Positions 1 through 8,333 are shown, counted from the stretch's first letter. The stretch: 17,005 nt of DNA from Gaiellasilicea sp038324115 (GCA_038324115.1 JBBQHQ010000045.1:1-17005), one strand, 5' to 3'. Numbers and translations: made by a program. Notes: a model not told the origin generated them from the letters alone.

Positions 1-371
1 ACGGTCGTCGTGCGCGAGACGACGCGGGCCGAGACCTGCTGCCACATCGGCGTCTGGCCGAGATCGATCTTGTAGGCCGTCCCGGCCTTCGCGCCGAGCC
101 GCAGGAACGGCTCCCAGCGGCGCTGGGTCGTGTCGTAGGCCTCCAGCGCGGCTCCGTGCATACGGACCCGGAGCGTCCCGGCCCCGGGCACGCCGCTCAG
201 GGTCGCGCCTGCCTTCGTCCGCCGAACCGCAAGCGTCGCCTCGACGCCGGAGTCGTCGCGGAGCAGCCACCGAGCCCCGTCGCGGAGCGGCAACAGCGAC
301 GTCGGAGTGGTCGCGCAGGCCGGAGCCGCGAGGACGAGGGCGAGCGCGGGAAGAGCGAGGACGCGTCTCAT
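1..371 (-). CDS. Secreted or lipid-anchored protein of unknown function (3' end outside window)
   Basis: The first 123 codons are visible, from an ATG at 371 running off the left edge. The N-terminus (MRRVLALPALALVLAAPACA) is a clear signal peptide: two arginines, a hydrophobic core, then APAC/ACA. Cys19 could be lipidated, but APAC is a poor lipobox, so cleavage by signal peptidase I is equally possible. The mature part starts TTPTSLLPLRDGARWLLRDD, resembling the 'PL..G..W.y.d' opening seen in many exported bacterial proteins, followed by alternating short hydrophobic strands that suggest a beta-rich fold. I do not recognise a family. A TACAGT box at 387-382 lies 10 nt before the start, back to back with the promoter of the permease at 420. 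The reading frame is open throughout, and third codon positions are mostly G/C, which supports a real gene. Confidence 0.75.
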   Translation of the reverse strand, partial: MRRVLALPALALVLAAPACATTPTSLLPLRDGARWLLRDDSGVEATLAVRRTKAGATLSGVPGAGTLRVRMHGAALEAYDTTQRRWEPFLRLGAKAGTAYKIDLGQTPMWQQVSARVVSRTTT

Positions 372-381
372 GCCACAACCC

Positions 382-387
382 ACTGTA
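382..387 (-). promoter_or_regulatory. Putative -10 box of the leftmost secreted-protein gene
   Basis: TACAGT on the minus strand, 10 nt before the ATG at 371. It matches TANNNT but has no recognisable -35. The gap is longer than at the other leading genes of this window (6-8 nt), so it is the weakest of the set. Confidence 0.35.
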
Positions 388-407
388 GCGCCGTTCGGGC
401 CGGGCTC

Positions 408-413
408 TAGACT
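408..413 (+). promoter_or_regulatory. -10 box of the permease gene, probably leaderless
   Basis: TAGACT followed by exactly 6 nt and the GTG start at 420. With a -10 box this close, transcription would begin at or next to the start codon, giving a leaderless mRNA. No Shine-Dalgarno sequence lies before the start, which agrees. No -35 hexamer is recognisable. Confidence 0.6.
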
Positions 414-419
414 CCGCAC

Positions 420-2315
420 GTGCCCAGCCGACGCAGACGTCAGGTCGAGCTCGAGCGCGTCCTCGGCACCCCGGCGCTCTTTGCGACCGCGTACGGGAAC
501 GTCGGCTCCTCGATCTACTACGCGCTCGGCGTCACGGCTGTCTTCGCACTCGGTCTGACCCCGCTCGTCTTCGTGATTGCGGGACTGATCTTCGCCTGCA
601 CGGCCGCCACGTACGCCGAGGGGACGGTGCGCTTCCCGGAGGCCGGGGGCTCGGCCAGCTTCGCCCGCCACGGCTTCAACGAGCTCGTCTCGTTCGGGGC
701 GGGCTGGGCGCAGATGCTCAACTACATCATCACGATCGCGATCTCGGCGTTCTTCGTCCCGCACTACCTCGCGATCTTCTGGGAGCCGCTGCGCGACAAC
801 CCGTGGGACATCGTCGTCGGGATCGGGGTGATCCTGATCCTCGTCGTCCTGAACATCGTGGGGATCCAGGAGGCCGCGAAGCTGAACGTGCTCCTGGCGG
901 TGGTCGACTTCGCAACGCAGGTGCTCCTCGTCGGGCTCGGCTTCTTCCTCGTCTTCAGCCCCGAGATCCTGACGAGCAACGTCCACTGGGGCGTCGCCCC
1001 CTCCTGGGGCAACTTCCTACTCGCGATCCCCGTCGCGATGATCGCCTACACGGGGATCGAGACAGTCTCGAACCTGGCAGAGGAGGCCAGGGATCCCGTC
1101 CGCTCGATCCCCGGCTCGATCCGGCTCGTGGCGATCGCCGTCTTCGCGATCTACTTCACGCTGCCTGCGATCGCCCTCTCGGCCATGCCCGTGCGCCTCG
1201 TGGACGGGCAGTACCAGACGCTGCTCGGGCTCTCGCCCGACCAGGGCGGTTTCGCGAACGACCCCGTCCTCGGGCTCGTCCGCAACATGGGCCTTTCCGG
1301 CTTCATGCTCGACGCGACCAAGATCTACGTTGGGGTGCTCGCCGCCACGATCCTCTTCATCGCCGCGAACGCGGGGGTGATCGGCGCCTCCCGGATCAGC
1401 TACGCGATGGCGAGCTACCGGCAGCTGCCGGAGGTCTTCCGGCGGCTGCACCCTCGGTTCAAGACGCCGTGGCTCTCGCTGATCGTCTTCGCCGGCGGGG
1501 CGTCGATCCTGGCGATCCTCCCGGGCAAGACCGCCTTCCTGGGGACCATGTACGCCTTCGGCGCAATGCTCTCGTTCACCGTCGCGCACGTCTCGCTGAT
1601 CGCGATCCGGCGGCGCGAGCCGGAGCACGAGGCGCTCTTCCGGGCGTGGCCGAACCTACGCGCCGGCCGCTGGGAGATCCCGCTCTTCGCCGTTCTCGGT
1701 GGCTCTGCCACGGGGATCGCCTGGCTGATCATCGTCGTCCAGCAGCCCGCGACGCGCTGGGCCGGGCTCGGCTGGCTCGCGCTCGGCTTCGCCGGCTACG
1801 TCGTCTACCGCCGCCGTTACGTGCGGGAGCCGCTGACGCGGACCGTGCGCCTGCCCGCCGCCTTCGGCCCAGCTTTGGCGCTCGAGTACCGACGGCTGCT
1901 CGTGCCCGTGCTGCCCGGCCAGGCCTCCGACGACGCGCTCGATGTCGCCGCGAGCCTCGCGGCCGAGCGCGGCGCGCACATCGTCGCCGTCACCGTGCTC
2001 GAAATCCCGCTCGAGCTGCCGCTCGGAACGCCGGATCCCGAGCAGGAGGAGCGCGCCGACCGCGAGCTGGACGAGGCGGGCGCGATCGGCGACTCGTACG
2101 GCGTCCACGTGATCCCCCGGCTGCTCCGCCACCGCAGCGCCGGCCAGGCGATCGTCGAGGAGGCGGCCCGCCGCGGGACGGAGATCATCGTGATCGGCGC
2201 CCCACGCAAGGGGATCGGCCGCCGTAAGCGCGCGGTCTTCGGCTCGACGGTGGACTACGTGCTCAAGAATGCGCCCTGCCGCGTGATGGTGACCGCCTCG
2301 GAGCCCGCCGCGTGA
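420..2315 (+). CDS. APC-superfamily permease with C-terminal universal stress protein domain (copy 1)
   Basis: 631 residues. Residues about 15-465 form roughly 12 membrane segments of the amino acid/polyamine/organocation type. TM1 carries the broken-helix substrate motif YGNVGSSIY (25-33), and later conserved pieces are YAEGTVRFPEAGG (65-77) and AYTGIETVSNLAEE (209-222). Residues about 490-627 are a UspA-like alpha/beta domain starting RRLLVPVLPG and ending GSTVDYVLKNAPCRVMV; the nucleotide motif is partly kept (G596-x9-G-S). The family moves amino acids or, in KUP/KimA-like members that also carry a USP-like cytosolic domain, K+. Substrate here is unknown; the adjoining Trk genes make K+ a serious alternative. 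The GTG start at 420 is chosen because of the -10 box 6 nt upstream. The stop overlaps the next small gene by 4 nt. Confidence 0.9.
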   Translation: MPSRRRRQVELERVLGTPALFATAYGNVGSSIYYALGVTAVFALGLTPLVFVIAGLIFACTAATYAEGTVRFPEAGGSASFARHGFNELVSFGAGWAQMLNYIITIAISAFFVPHYLAIFWEPLRDNPWDIVVGIGVILILVVLNIVGIQEAAKLNVLLAVVDFATQVLLVGLGFFLVFSPEILTSNVHWGVAPSWGNFLLAIPVAMIAYTGIETVSNLAEEARDPVRSIPGSIRLVAIAVFAIYFTLPAIALSAMPVRLVDGQYQTLLGLSPDQGGFANDPVLGLVRNMGLSGFMLDATKIYVGVLAATILFIAANAGVIGASRISYAMASYRQLPEVFRRLHPRFKTPWLSLIVFAGGASILAILPGKTAFLGTMYAFGAMLSFTVAHVSLIAIRRREPEHEALFRAWPNLRAGRWEIPLFAVLGGSATGIAWLIIVVQQPATRWAGLGWLALGFAGYVVYRRRYVREPLTRTVRLPAAFGPALALEYRRLLVPVLPGQASDDALDVAASLAAERGAHIVAVTVLEIPLELPLGTPDPEQEERADRELDEAGAIGDSYGVHVIPRLLRHRSAGQAIVEEAARRGTEIIVIGAPRKGIGRRKRAVFGSTVDYVLKNAPCRVMVTASEPAA

Positions 2316-2488
2316 ACGCCTATCGCGGGCTCGTGACGGTGCTGGCGCTCACGTTCGTCGGGATCGGGATCACGCTGCTCGTCGTGACCACGCTCGAGGG
2401 CGGCGGCCTGCTCGGCTACGTGCTCGGCGCCCTCTTCGTCGCCCTCGGGGTGGGGCGGATCCAGCTGCTCCGCAAGGGCGGTCGCTGA
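2312..2488 (+). CDS. 58-residue two-helix membrane protein between the two permeases
   Basis: GTG at 2312 overlaps the stop of the upstream permease (GTGA), and the TGA stop at 2486-2488 overlaps the ATG of the downstream permease (TGATG). The whole gap is thus filled by one frame that is open from end to end. The protein begins MNAYRGLVTVLALTFVGIGI, has one hydrophobic helix at about 7-27, a short EGGG turn at 29-32, a second helix at about 33-49, and a basic tail (RIQLLRKGGR). Both termini are probably cytoplasmic. I know no family. Exact coupling to both neighbours argues that it is translated and works with the permeases, for instance as a small auxiliary subunit. The alternative is a chance open frame in a 172-nt spacer, but its clean two-helix hydropathy makes that unlikely. 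Confidence 0.72.
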   Translation: MNAYRGLVTVLALTFVGIGITLLVVTTLEGGGLLGYVLGALFVALGVGRIQLLRKGGR

Positions 2489-4371
2489 TGGCGCGCAAGC
2501 TCAAGGGCTTCGAGCGCGTCCTCGACGCCCCCGCGCTCTTCTCGATCGCCTACGGGGAGATCGCCTCCTCGATCTACTTCGCGCTCGGGATCGTCGCCGC
2601 CTACGCGCTCGGCTTCACGCCGCTTGTCCTGCTCGCGGCCGGGCTCCTGTTCCTGATCGTCGCGCTCTCGTACGCCGAGGGGACGACCGCGATCCCCGAG
2701 ACCGGCGGTGCCGCCACCTTCGTCCGCCGCGGCTTCAACGACCTGCTCGGCTTCCTGACCGGCTGGGCGCTCTTCCTCGACTACCTGATCGTGATCGCGC
2801 TCTCGGCACTCTTCCTGCCGCACTACCTTGGCGCCGCGCTCGACGCGCCGGGACTGCGCGACTCGCCCGCCGACGTGATCATCGCCGTCGGCGTGATCGT
2901 CGGGATCGGTGCGGTCAGGCTCTTCCGCCACTCGAGCCTCTACACCGCCGGGATCGTCGTCGCCGGCCTCGACCTCGCCACCCAGCTGCTGCTCGTCGTC
3001 CTCGGCGCGGCGCTGATCTTCTCGCCCGACGCGCTCACGCAGGGCACGTCGCTCGGCTCCGCGCCCGGCTGGCACGACATCGCCTTCGCGCTCCCGCTCG
3101 CGATGCTTGCCTACACCGGCCTCGAGACGGTCGCGAACCTGGCCGAGGAGACACGCGAGCCCGGCCGGACGCTGCCGCGGAGCCTCTTCTCGGCGATCGG
3201 CCTCGTCGTCCTGATCACCGCCGCGATCGCGGTCGTCGGGATCTCCGCGTTCCCGGTCGAGGCCGGCCGGACAGCCCTGGGCGACGAGTGGGTGCGAGCG
3301 CCGCTCGCCGGGATCGTCGACGCGCTCCGCGGGCCGCTGCCCGACCGCGTCGCGGACGGCCTCCGGATCTACGTCGGCCTCACCGGCGCGCTCGTCCTCC
3401 TCGCCGCCGCCACCACTTCCATCTCCGGCTTCACGCGGCTTGCGCACTCGCTCGGCGAGCACGGCCAGCTGCCGCGCGTGTTCGGCCGGCTGAACCGGCG
3501 TACGCTCGTCTCGCCGCAAGCGATCCTCGCGGCGACGGGGATCTCGATCGCGCTCGTGCTCGGGACGGCACTGATGGGAGACGACGTCGCGTTTCTCGCC
3601 AGCCTCTACTCGTTCGGCGTCCTGATCGCCTTCACCGCGGCGCAGCTCGCCGTGATCCGCCTCCGCTACAAGGAGCCCGGCCTCGCGCGGCCCTACCGGG
3701 CGCCGCTGAACATCCGGCTCGGAGCGACGGAGGTGCCGTTGCCGGCGATCGTCGGCTCGATTCTGACGAGCGCTGTCTTCGTGACGGCGATGGTGACCCA
3801 TCCAGGTGCGCGCTACGCCGGCCCGGCCTGGCTCGCGCTCGGCCTCGTCGTCTACCTGCTCGTCCGCCGCGCGCGCCACTTCGGCCTGTTCCAGGACGTC
3901 GACCCCGTCGGGGAGCTGCCGCGCGGGGCGAGCTTCCGCCGGGTGCTCGTGCCAATGAAGCTCGGCCCGATCGGCGAGGAGATGGTCGCAACGGCGATCG
4001 CGCTCGCCAAAGAGCGGGGGGCGAGCGTCGACGCCGTCTACGTGATCCGCGTCCCCCTCGAGTTCGAGCTCGACGCCGAGCTGATCGACGCCGAGGAGCG
4101 CGCGGCGGCCTCGCTCGCGGAGGCGCAGCTGCTCGGGGACGACAACGGCGTCGAGGTCAGGCCGGTGCTCGTCCGCTCCCGCTCGATCGGCCGGGCGATC
4201 GTGGATGAGGCCCGCAGGCTCGAGGCCGACCTGATCGTGCTCGGTTCGGCCTCGCGCTGGCGGCGCCAGTCCGCCTTCTTCTCGCCCACCGTCGACTACG
4301 TCCTCCGCAACGCACCCTGTGAGGTGCTGGCGGTCGCGTTCCCGCAGGGGGTGCTCGAGGATGCGGGCTAG
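2488..4371 (+). CDS. APC-superfamily permease with C-terminal universal stress protein domain (copy 2)
   Basis: 627 residues, a clear paralogue of the permease 172 nt upstream. Same TM1 motif (AYGEIASSIYFALG, 21-34), the same YAEGTTAIPETGG stretch (62-74) and AYTGLETVANLAEE (208-221), then a UspA-like domain at about 483-617 beginning FRRVLVPMKLG. Its USP nucleotide loop is more worn than in copy 1: the usual G-S/T-T is SPT (599-601), so ATP binding may be lost. The two copies have clearly diverged, so the duplication is old and both are probably functional, perhaps as a heterodimer. ATG at 2488 overlaps the preceding stop and has no Shine-Dalgarno sequence, so translation is likely coupled. 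Substrate unknown: amino acid or K+. Confidence 0.9.
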   Translation: MARKLKGFERVLDAPALFSIAYGEIASSIYFALGIVAAYALGFTPLVLLAAGLLFLIVALSYAEGTTAIPETGGAATFVRRGFNDLLGFLTGWALFLDYLIVIALSALFLPHYLGAALDAPGLRDSPADVIIAVGVIVGIGAVRLFRHSSLYTAGIVVAGLDLATQLLLVVLGAALIFSPDALTQGTSLGSAPGWHDIAFALPLAMLAYTGLETVANLAEETREPGRTLPRSLFSAIGLVVLITAAIAVVGISAFPVEAGRTALGDEWVRAPLAGIVDALRGPLPDRVADGLRIYVGLTGALVLLAAATTSISGFTRLAHSLGEHGQLPRVFGRLNRRTLVSPQAILAATGISIALVLGTALMGDDVAFLASLYSFGVLIAFTAAQLAVIRLRYKEPGLARPYRAPLNIRLGATEVPLPAIVGSILTSAVFVTAMVTHPGARYAGPAWLALGLVVYLLVRRARHFGLFQDVDPVGELPRGASFRRVLVPMKLGPIGEEMVATAIALAKERGASVDAVYVIRVPLEFELDAELIDAEERAAASLAEAQLLGDDNGVEVRPVLVRSRSIGRAIVDEARRLEADLIVLGSASRWRRQSAFFSPTVDYVLRNAPCEVLAVAFPQGVLEDAG

Positions 4372-4374
4372 AGC

Positions 4375-4380
4375 TACGCT
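4375..4380 (+). promoter_or_regulatory. -10 box of the RCK gene pair, probably leaderless
   Basis: TACGCT, then 6 nt, then the GTG at 4387. The box sits in the 15-nt gap after the permease stop, so the two RCK genes can be transcribed separately from the permeases even though they follow them closely. Confidence 0.55.
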
Positions 4381-4386
4381 GCAGCC

Positions 4387-4803
4387 GTGAAACTCGTGGT
4401 GATCGGTTGTGGGCGTGTCGGCTCTGCGGTGGCCCGGCAGTTTCGGGACGAGGGCTGGGACGTGACCGCCGTGGACGAGAGGGAGGAGGCGCTTGCGCGG
4501 CTCGGGCCCGACTGGACCGGCGGCTTCATCGTCGGGCACGGGATGGACACCGAGATCCTGACGCGTGCGGGACTCCCCGACGCCGACGCCGTCGTCGTCG
4601 CCACGAGCGGCGACAACACCAACCTCGTGATCGGGCAGGTCGCCGAGAAGCGGTACGGGATCGGGAACGTCGTCGTCCGCGTCCTCGACCCGGCCCGGGC
4701 CGACTTCTTCGCGGAGCGCGGGCTCCAGACGGTGAGCCCGACGCAGACCGCGATCTCCGAGCTCGCGTCGCGCGTCCGCCGCGTCCAGAAGGCGATCGGC
4801 TGA
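4387..4803 (+). CDS. Short TrkA-N (RCK) NAD-binding protein
   Basis: 138 residues, a single Rossmann-type RCK domain. It starts MKLVVIGCGRVGSAVARQFR with the GxGxxG dinucleotide loop at 7-12 and the ribose-binding acid Asp30 at the end of strand 2 (VTAVDERE). GHGMDTEILTRAG and ATSGDNTNLV are the usual middle motifs of the family. There is no TrkA-C domain, so it resembles the ligand-sensing half of a K+ channel/transporter regulator and would need a partner, most simply the protein encoded immediately downstream. GTG start chosen for the -10 box 6 nt before it. Known role of the family: cytosolic NAD(H)- or ATP-sensing gating subunits. Whether this one gates TrkH or the fused permeases is open. 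Confidence 0.88.
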   Translation: MKLVVIGCGRVGSAVARQFRDEGWDVTAVDEREEALARLGPDWTGGFIVGHGMDTEILTRAGLPDADAVVVATSGDNTNLVIGQVAEKRYGIGNVVVRVLDPARADFFAERGLQTVSPTQTAISELASRVRRVQKAIG

Positions 4804-5465
4804 TGTACACGATCGTCGCCGGCGGCGGCAAGGTCGGCGCGAACGTGGCCCGCTCGCTGCTGCGGATGGGCCACGAGGTGACCCTGATCGAGCAGCGGCC
4901 GTCCAAGTTCGAGCGGCTCCAGGAGGAGTTCGACCACCAGGTCGTCCTCGGCGACGCGACCGAGCTGCACGTGCTCGAGCTCGCCGGGATCCAGCGGCCG
5001 CCCCAGCTCGTCCTCGCGGCGACGGGCGACGACGAGGACAACCTGATCATCTGCCAGCTCGCCCGCGAGGGCTACAAGGTGCCGAAGGTGGTCGCCCGCG
5101 TCAACGACCCGCGAAACCAGGAGCACTTCGACCTGCTCGGCGTTGCCCAGACGGTGTGCGCGACCTCGAACATCCTCGGCCTCGTGGAGCACGAGGTGCC
5201 CCAGCACGGGATGGTGCACCTGCTCGAGATGCGGCAGGAGAACCTCGAGATCGTCGAGCTCCAGATCGACCGGGAGTCGCCGGCGGCCGGGAAGCGCGTC
5301 GCGGGTCTCCGCCTCCCTGAGGGCTGCCGGCTGATCTCGGTGATGCGAAACGGGCGCTCCGAGCTGACCGAGGACGCCACCGTGCTCCGGCCGGGCGACC
5401 AGGTGCTGGCCGTGCTCGAGCCCGGCAAGGAGGACGAGCTGCGCAAGGTCCTCCTCCGCAACTAG
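4803..5465 (+). CDS. TrkA-like K+ uptake regulator with TrkA-N and TrkA-C domains
   Basis: 220 residues. MYTIVAGGGKVGANVARSLL holds the nucleotide loop GGGKVG (7-12) with Glu30 closing strand 2 (VTLIEQ); an acidic residue here favours NAD(H). TrkA-N covers about 1-135 and TrkA-C about 140-218 (EIVELQIDRESPAAGKRV ... LRPGDQVLAVLEPG). This is the single-RCK size of KtrA/CeoB-type proteins, half of Escherichia coli TrkA. The ATG at 4803 shares its A with the preceding TGA, so the two RCK genes are translationally coupled and could form mixed rings. An open frame continues upstream of 4803, but that part is the shadow of the preceding gene. The gene ends 8 nt from the stop of the convergent trkH. 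Confidence 0.9.
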   Translation: MYTIVAGGGKVGANVARSLLRMGHEVTLIEQRPSKFERLQEEFDHQVVLGDATELHVLELAGIQRPPQLVLAATGDDEDNLIICQLAREGYKVPKVVARVNDPRNQEHFDLLGVAQTVCATSNILGLVEHEVPQHGMVHLLEMRQENLEIVELQIDRESPAAGKRVAGLRLPEGCRLISVMRNGRSELTEDATVLRPGDQVLAVLEPGKEDELRKVLLRN

Positions 5466-5473
5466 AGCCCAGG

Positions 5474-7003
5474 TCAGCGGTTGCGCCAGTAGTGGCGCGA
5501 GAAGAGGACGATGATCGGGATCACCTCGAGCCGGCCCAGCCACATCAGGCCGATCATCACCGCCGTCGAGAAGTCGCTGAAGCGCTCGAACGAGCCGTAG
5601 GGGCCGGCGAAGCCGAAGGCCGGCCCGACGTTGCCGAGCGTCGTCGCCGCCGCCGAGATCGCCCCGAGCGTGTCGAGTCCCAGCCCCGTCCGCGCGGCGT
5701 CGAGGGCGATTAGCGCCGCGCCGACGACGAAGATCCCGACGTAGAGGAGGACGAAGCTCGAGATCGCCCGCAGCGTCCGCTCGTCCACGACCCGCCGGTT
5801 CAGGCGAACCGGCGTCACGATCTCGGGGTGCACTGTCTGGTCGATCTCGCGGCGAAGGATCCGCCCGACGAGGAGGTGGCGGACGATCTTGACCGAGCCC
5901 GAGGTCGAGCCGGCCGAGCCGCCGACGAACATCAGCCCGACCAGGGTCATCGCGGCGAGCACCGGCCAGGCGGAGAAGTCGACCACCGCGAACCCCGTCG
6001 TCGTCATCGTCGAGACCGCCTGGAAGACGGCCTCGCGGACGCCCTGCTCGCCGTGCGTGATCCCCTCGCTGAAGAGCGCGGAGCCAAGCACGAAGGAGCC
6101 GAGCGCGAGCAGGCCGACGTAGAGCCGGAACTCCTCGTCGCGGGCGAAGACGAGCGGGCGGCGGCGGGCGAACGCCTGGTACATGAGCGCGAAGTTCGCG
6201 CCCGCGAGGAGCATGAAGACGACGATCACCCACTGCGAGGCGGGGGCGAAGTCGGCGAGCGAGTTGGCCCGGGTGCCGAAGCCGCCGGTGGGCATGGTCG
6301 AGAGTGCGTGGGCGAGCGCGTCGAACGGCGTCATCTCCGGGTCGACCCCGGTCAAGCCGAAGACGACGAGGATCCCGCCGAGCGCGATGGTGAGGGCGAG
6401 GTAGAGGACCCAGAGTCGGCGCGCGGTCTCGACGATCCGCGTGCTCAGGGGCTCGAGGTCGGGGCCGGGTAGCTCCGACTCGAGCAGCTGACGGCCGCCG
6501 ACCCGGAGCCGCGGCAGCACCGCGAGCGCGAGCACGATGATCCCGATCCCGCCCAGCCACTGCGTGAACTGGCGCCAGAGGAGGAGCGAGTGGTTGAGCG
6601 CCTCCACGTCGGTGAGCACGCTCGCGCCGGTGGTCGTGAAGCCTGACATCGCCTCAAAGTAGGCGTCGAGCGGCCGGGAGAGCTGCTGCTCGCCCGAGAC
6701 CAGGTACGGGATCGCCCCGAGGGCCGCAGCCACGAGCCACGTCAGCGAGACGACGAGGAAGCCCTCCCGGACCCCGAGCCGGTGCTCGCCGCGGGTGAGG
6801 CGCTCCACGAGCAGGGCGGTGCCGCCGCCGCCCACCGTGGTCGCCACGAACGGCCAGGGTGACTCGCCGTAGCCCAGCGCGACCGGGATCAGCGGGAGCG
6901 CGGCCAGGCTCAGGTACTTCGTCAGGATCGAGACGACGTTGAGCGCGGCGATCCAGTCGACCGCGAGCCTGCGGGGCCGGCGGCGGCCGGCGGCCTCCTT
7001 CAC
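5474..7003 (-). CDS. trkH: TrkH-family potassium uptake membrane subunit
   Basis: 509 residues, the normal length for TrkH/TrkG. Four M-P-M repeats are visible, each with its pore loop: TTTGAS (123-128), MPTGGFGT (237-244), MTTTGFAV (333-340) and TLGNVGPAFG (455-464). The glycine of each filter is present, so K+ conduction is expected. The R-rich stretch VKIVRHLLVGRILRREI (371-387) lies in the loop region expected to contact the cytosolic RCK ring. The protein sits in the cytoplasmic membrane and takes up K+ (with H+ or Na+ in some members), gated by TrkA. GTG at 7003 overlaps the stop of the upstream trkA by 4 nt (GTGA), giving a two-gene trkA-trkH operon. It converges with the RCK pair at 4387-5465. 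Confidence 0.95.
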   Translation of the reverse strand: MKEAAGRRRPRRLAVDWIAALNVVSILTKYLSLAALPLIPVALGYGESPWPFVATTVGGGGTALLVERLTRGEHRLGVREGFLVVSLTWLVAAALGAIPYLVSGEQQLSRPLDAYFEAMSGFTTTGASVLTDVEALNHSLLLWRQFTQWLGGIGIIVLALAVLPRLRVGGRQLLESELPGPDLEPLSTRIVETARRLWVLYLALTIALGGILVVFGLTGVDPEMTPFDALAHALSTMPTGGFGTRANSLADFAPASQWVIVVFMLLAGANFALMYQAFARRRPLVFARDEEFRLYVGLLALGSFVLGSALFSEGITHGEQGVREAVFQAVSTMTTTGFAVVDFSAWPVLAAMTLVGLMFVGGSAGSTSGSVKIVRHLLVGRILRREIDQTVHPEIVTPVRLNRRVVDERTLRAISSFVLLYVGIFVVGAALIALDAARTGLGLDTLGAISAAATTLGNVGPAFGFAGPYGSFERFSDFSTAVMIGLMWLGRLEVIPIIVLFSRHYWRNR

Positions 7004-8325
7004 AGCGTCCGCTCGACCTCGGCGACCCGCTGCGACTCGGTGAAGATGATCGCCCGGTCGCCCGGCCGGAGGACCTCGCTGCTGCGGGGGAAGATCGCCT
7101 TGCCGTCGCGGACGATCGCCCCGATCAGGGAGCCGCGGATCGGCATCTCCTTGAAGGTCATCCCGATGAACTCGCCGTTCGCGCGGGTCGTGATGTCCAG
7201 CACCTCGAAGCGGTCGTTGTCGAGCATCGAGACCTGCTGCGTGCGCGGGTCATGAGCGAAGCGGACGAGCTCCTCGGCCGTGACCTGGCGCGGGTTCACG
7301 GTCACGTCGACGCCGGCGTGCTCGAGCACCTCGGTCGAGCCGGTGTCGTGGACGATCGCGATCGTGTACTCGGCCCCGTGCACCTTCGCGAGCGAGGCGG
7401 CCCAGAGGTTCTTCAGGTCGTCGCGCATCGCGAAGACGAGCACCTGGGCTTCGGCGATCCGCTCTCGCTCGAGGAAGTCGGGATCCATCCCGGTCGAGTG
7501 GTAGACGCGGGCGTGCTGGAACTCGTCGGCGACGACTCGTGCCCGGGTGCGGTCGGCCTCGACCAGGCGCACCCCGACGCCCTGCTCGAGCAGGAGCCGC
7601 GCGATCGCGGTGCCCGTGGCGCCGGCTCCGAAGACGACGACGTCGCGGATCTTCTCGGCACCCGGCGAGATCGCCTGCGCCCAGGCCTGCGCGGCCTGCG
7701 GCGAGCCGATCACGACGATCCGGTCGCCGGGGCGGATCGTGTCGCCGCCGCCGGGGAGGCGCATGTCGCCGTCGCGGATGATGCTCGCGACCCGGGAGTC
7801 GGCCGGGATCGCCGCGTCGCGGAGCGGGGGGCCGACGAGCGACGGATCGGCGCGCTCGCCGACGTCGAACTCGACGAGCTGCACCTGCCCCTCGGCGAAG
7901 AGATCGGTCTGGCGGGCCGAGGGGACGGCGATCGCGCGCGCGATCGCGTGGGCGGTCTCGACCTCCGAGGAGACGATGAAGTCGACGTCGAGCTGGCCCT
8001 CGCGCCAGACCTCGAGGTACTCGGGGTTCGTCGTCCGGACGAGCGTCGTCGTCCGCGGCGCGGAGCCCTTCGTGATCATTGCGGCGACGATGTTGGTCTC
8101 GTCGCGCGACGTGCAGGCGATCAGGAGGTCGGTCCCGACCACGCCGGCGCCCCCGAGGACGGTGCGGCTGGCACCGTTCCCGGTGATCGTCGCAACGTCG
8201 TAGCGGTTCGCGAGCGAGCTCAGTCGTCCCTCGTCGAGGTCGATCACGGTCAGCTCGTGCTGCTCGTGCAGGGCCTGGACGATCGTCGCCCCGACCTCGC
8301 CGGCTCCTACGACGAAGATCTTCAC
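7000..8325 (-). CDS. trkA: Trk system potassium uptake protein TrkA (two RCK units)
   Basis: 441 residues, close to the usual 450-460 of full-length TrkA. Two tandem TrkA-N/TrkA-C units: the first nucleotide loop is VGAGEVG (6-12), the second FGAGATG (232-238). Asp29 ends strand 2 of the first unit (TVIDLDEG) and an acidic residue (VEAD, 255-258) that of the second. TrkA-C domains are near 145-220 and 370-441 (FIGMTFKEMPIRGSLIGAIV). It is the cytosolic gating ring of the TrkH K+ channel, binding NAD+/NADH or ATP. GTG at 8325 is preceded by TAACCT with an 8-nt gap, suggesting a leaderless transcript, and the stop overlaps the trkH start. Confidence 0.95.
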   Translation of the reverse strand: MKIFVVGAGEVGATIVQALHEQHELTVIDLDEGRLSSLANRYDVATITGNGASRTVLGGAGVVGTDLLIACTSRDETNIVAAMITKGSAPRTTTLVRTTNPEYLEVWREGQLDVDFIVSSEVETAHAIARAIAVPSARQTDLFAEGQVQLVEFDVGERADPSLVGPPLRDAAIPADSRVASIIRDGDMRLPGGGDTIRPGDRIVVIGSPQAAQAWAQAISPGAEKIRDVVVFGAGATGTAIARLLLEQGVGVRLVEADRTRARVVADEFQHARVYHSTGMDPDFLERERIAEAQVLVFAMRDDLKNLWAASLAKVHGAEYTIAIVHDTGSTEVLEHAGVDVTVNPRQVTAEELVRFAHDPRTQQVSMLDNDRFEVLDITTRANGEFIGMTFKEMPIRGSLIGAIVRDGKAIFPRSSEVLRPGDRAIIFTESQRVAEVERTL

Positions 8326-8333
8326 AGGTGCGG

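Noticed and set aside
2416..4539. 707-codon open frame on the minus strand
   Set aside because: It is antisense to the second permease, is extremely rich in Arg/Glu/Asp/Gly without any family motif, and arises from the GC-rich codon pattern of the real gene.
4374..6560. 728-codon open frame on the minus strand
   Set aside because: It crosses two RCK genes on the plus strand and lies out of frame with trkH; low-complexity Arg/Pro/Ala composition marks it as a shadow.
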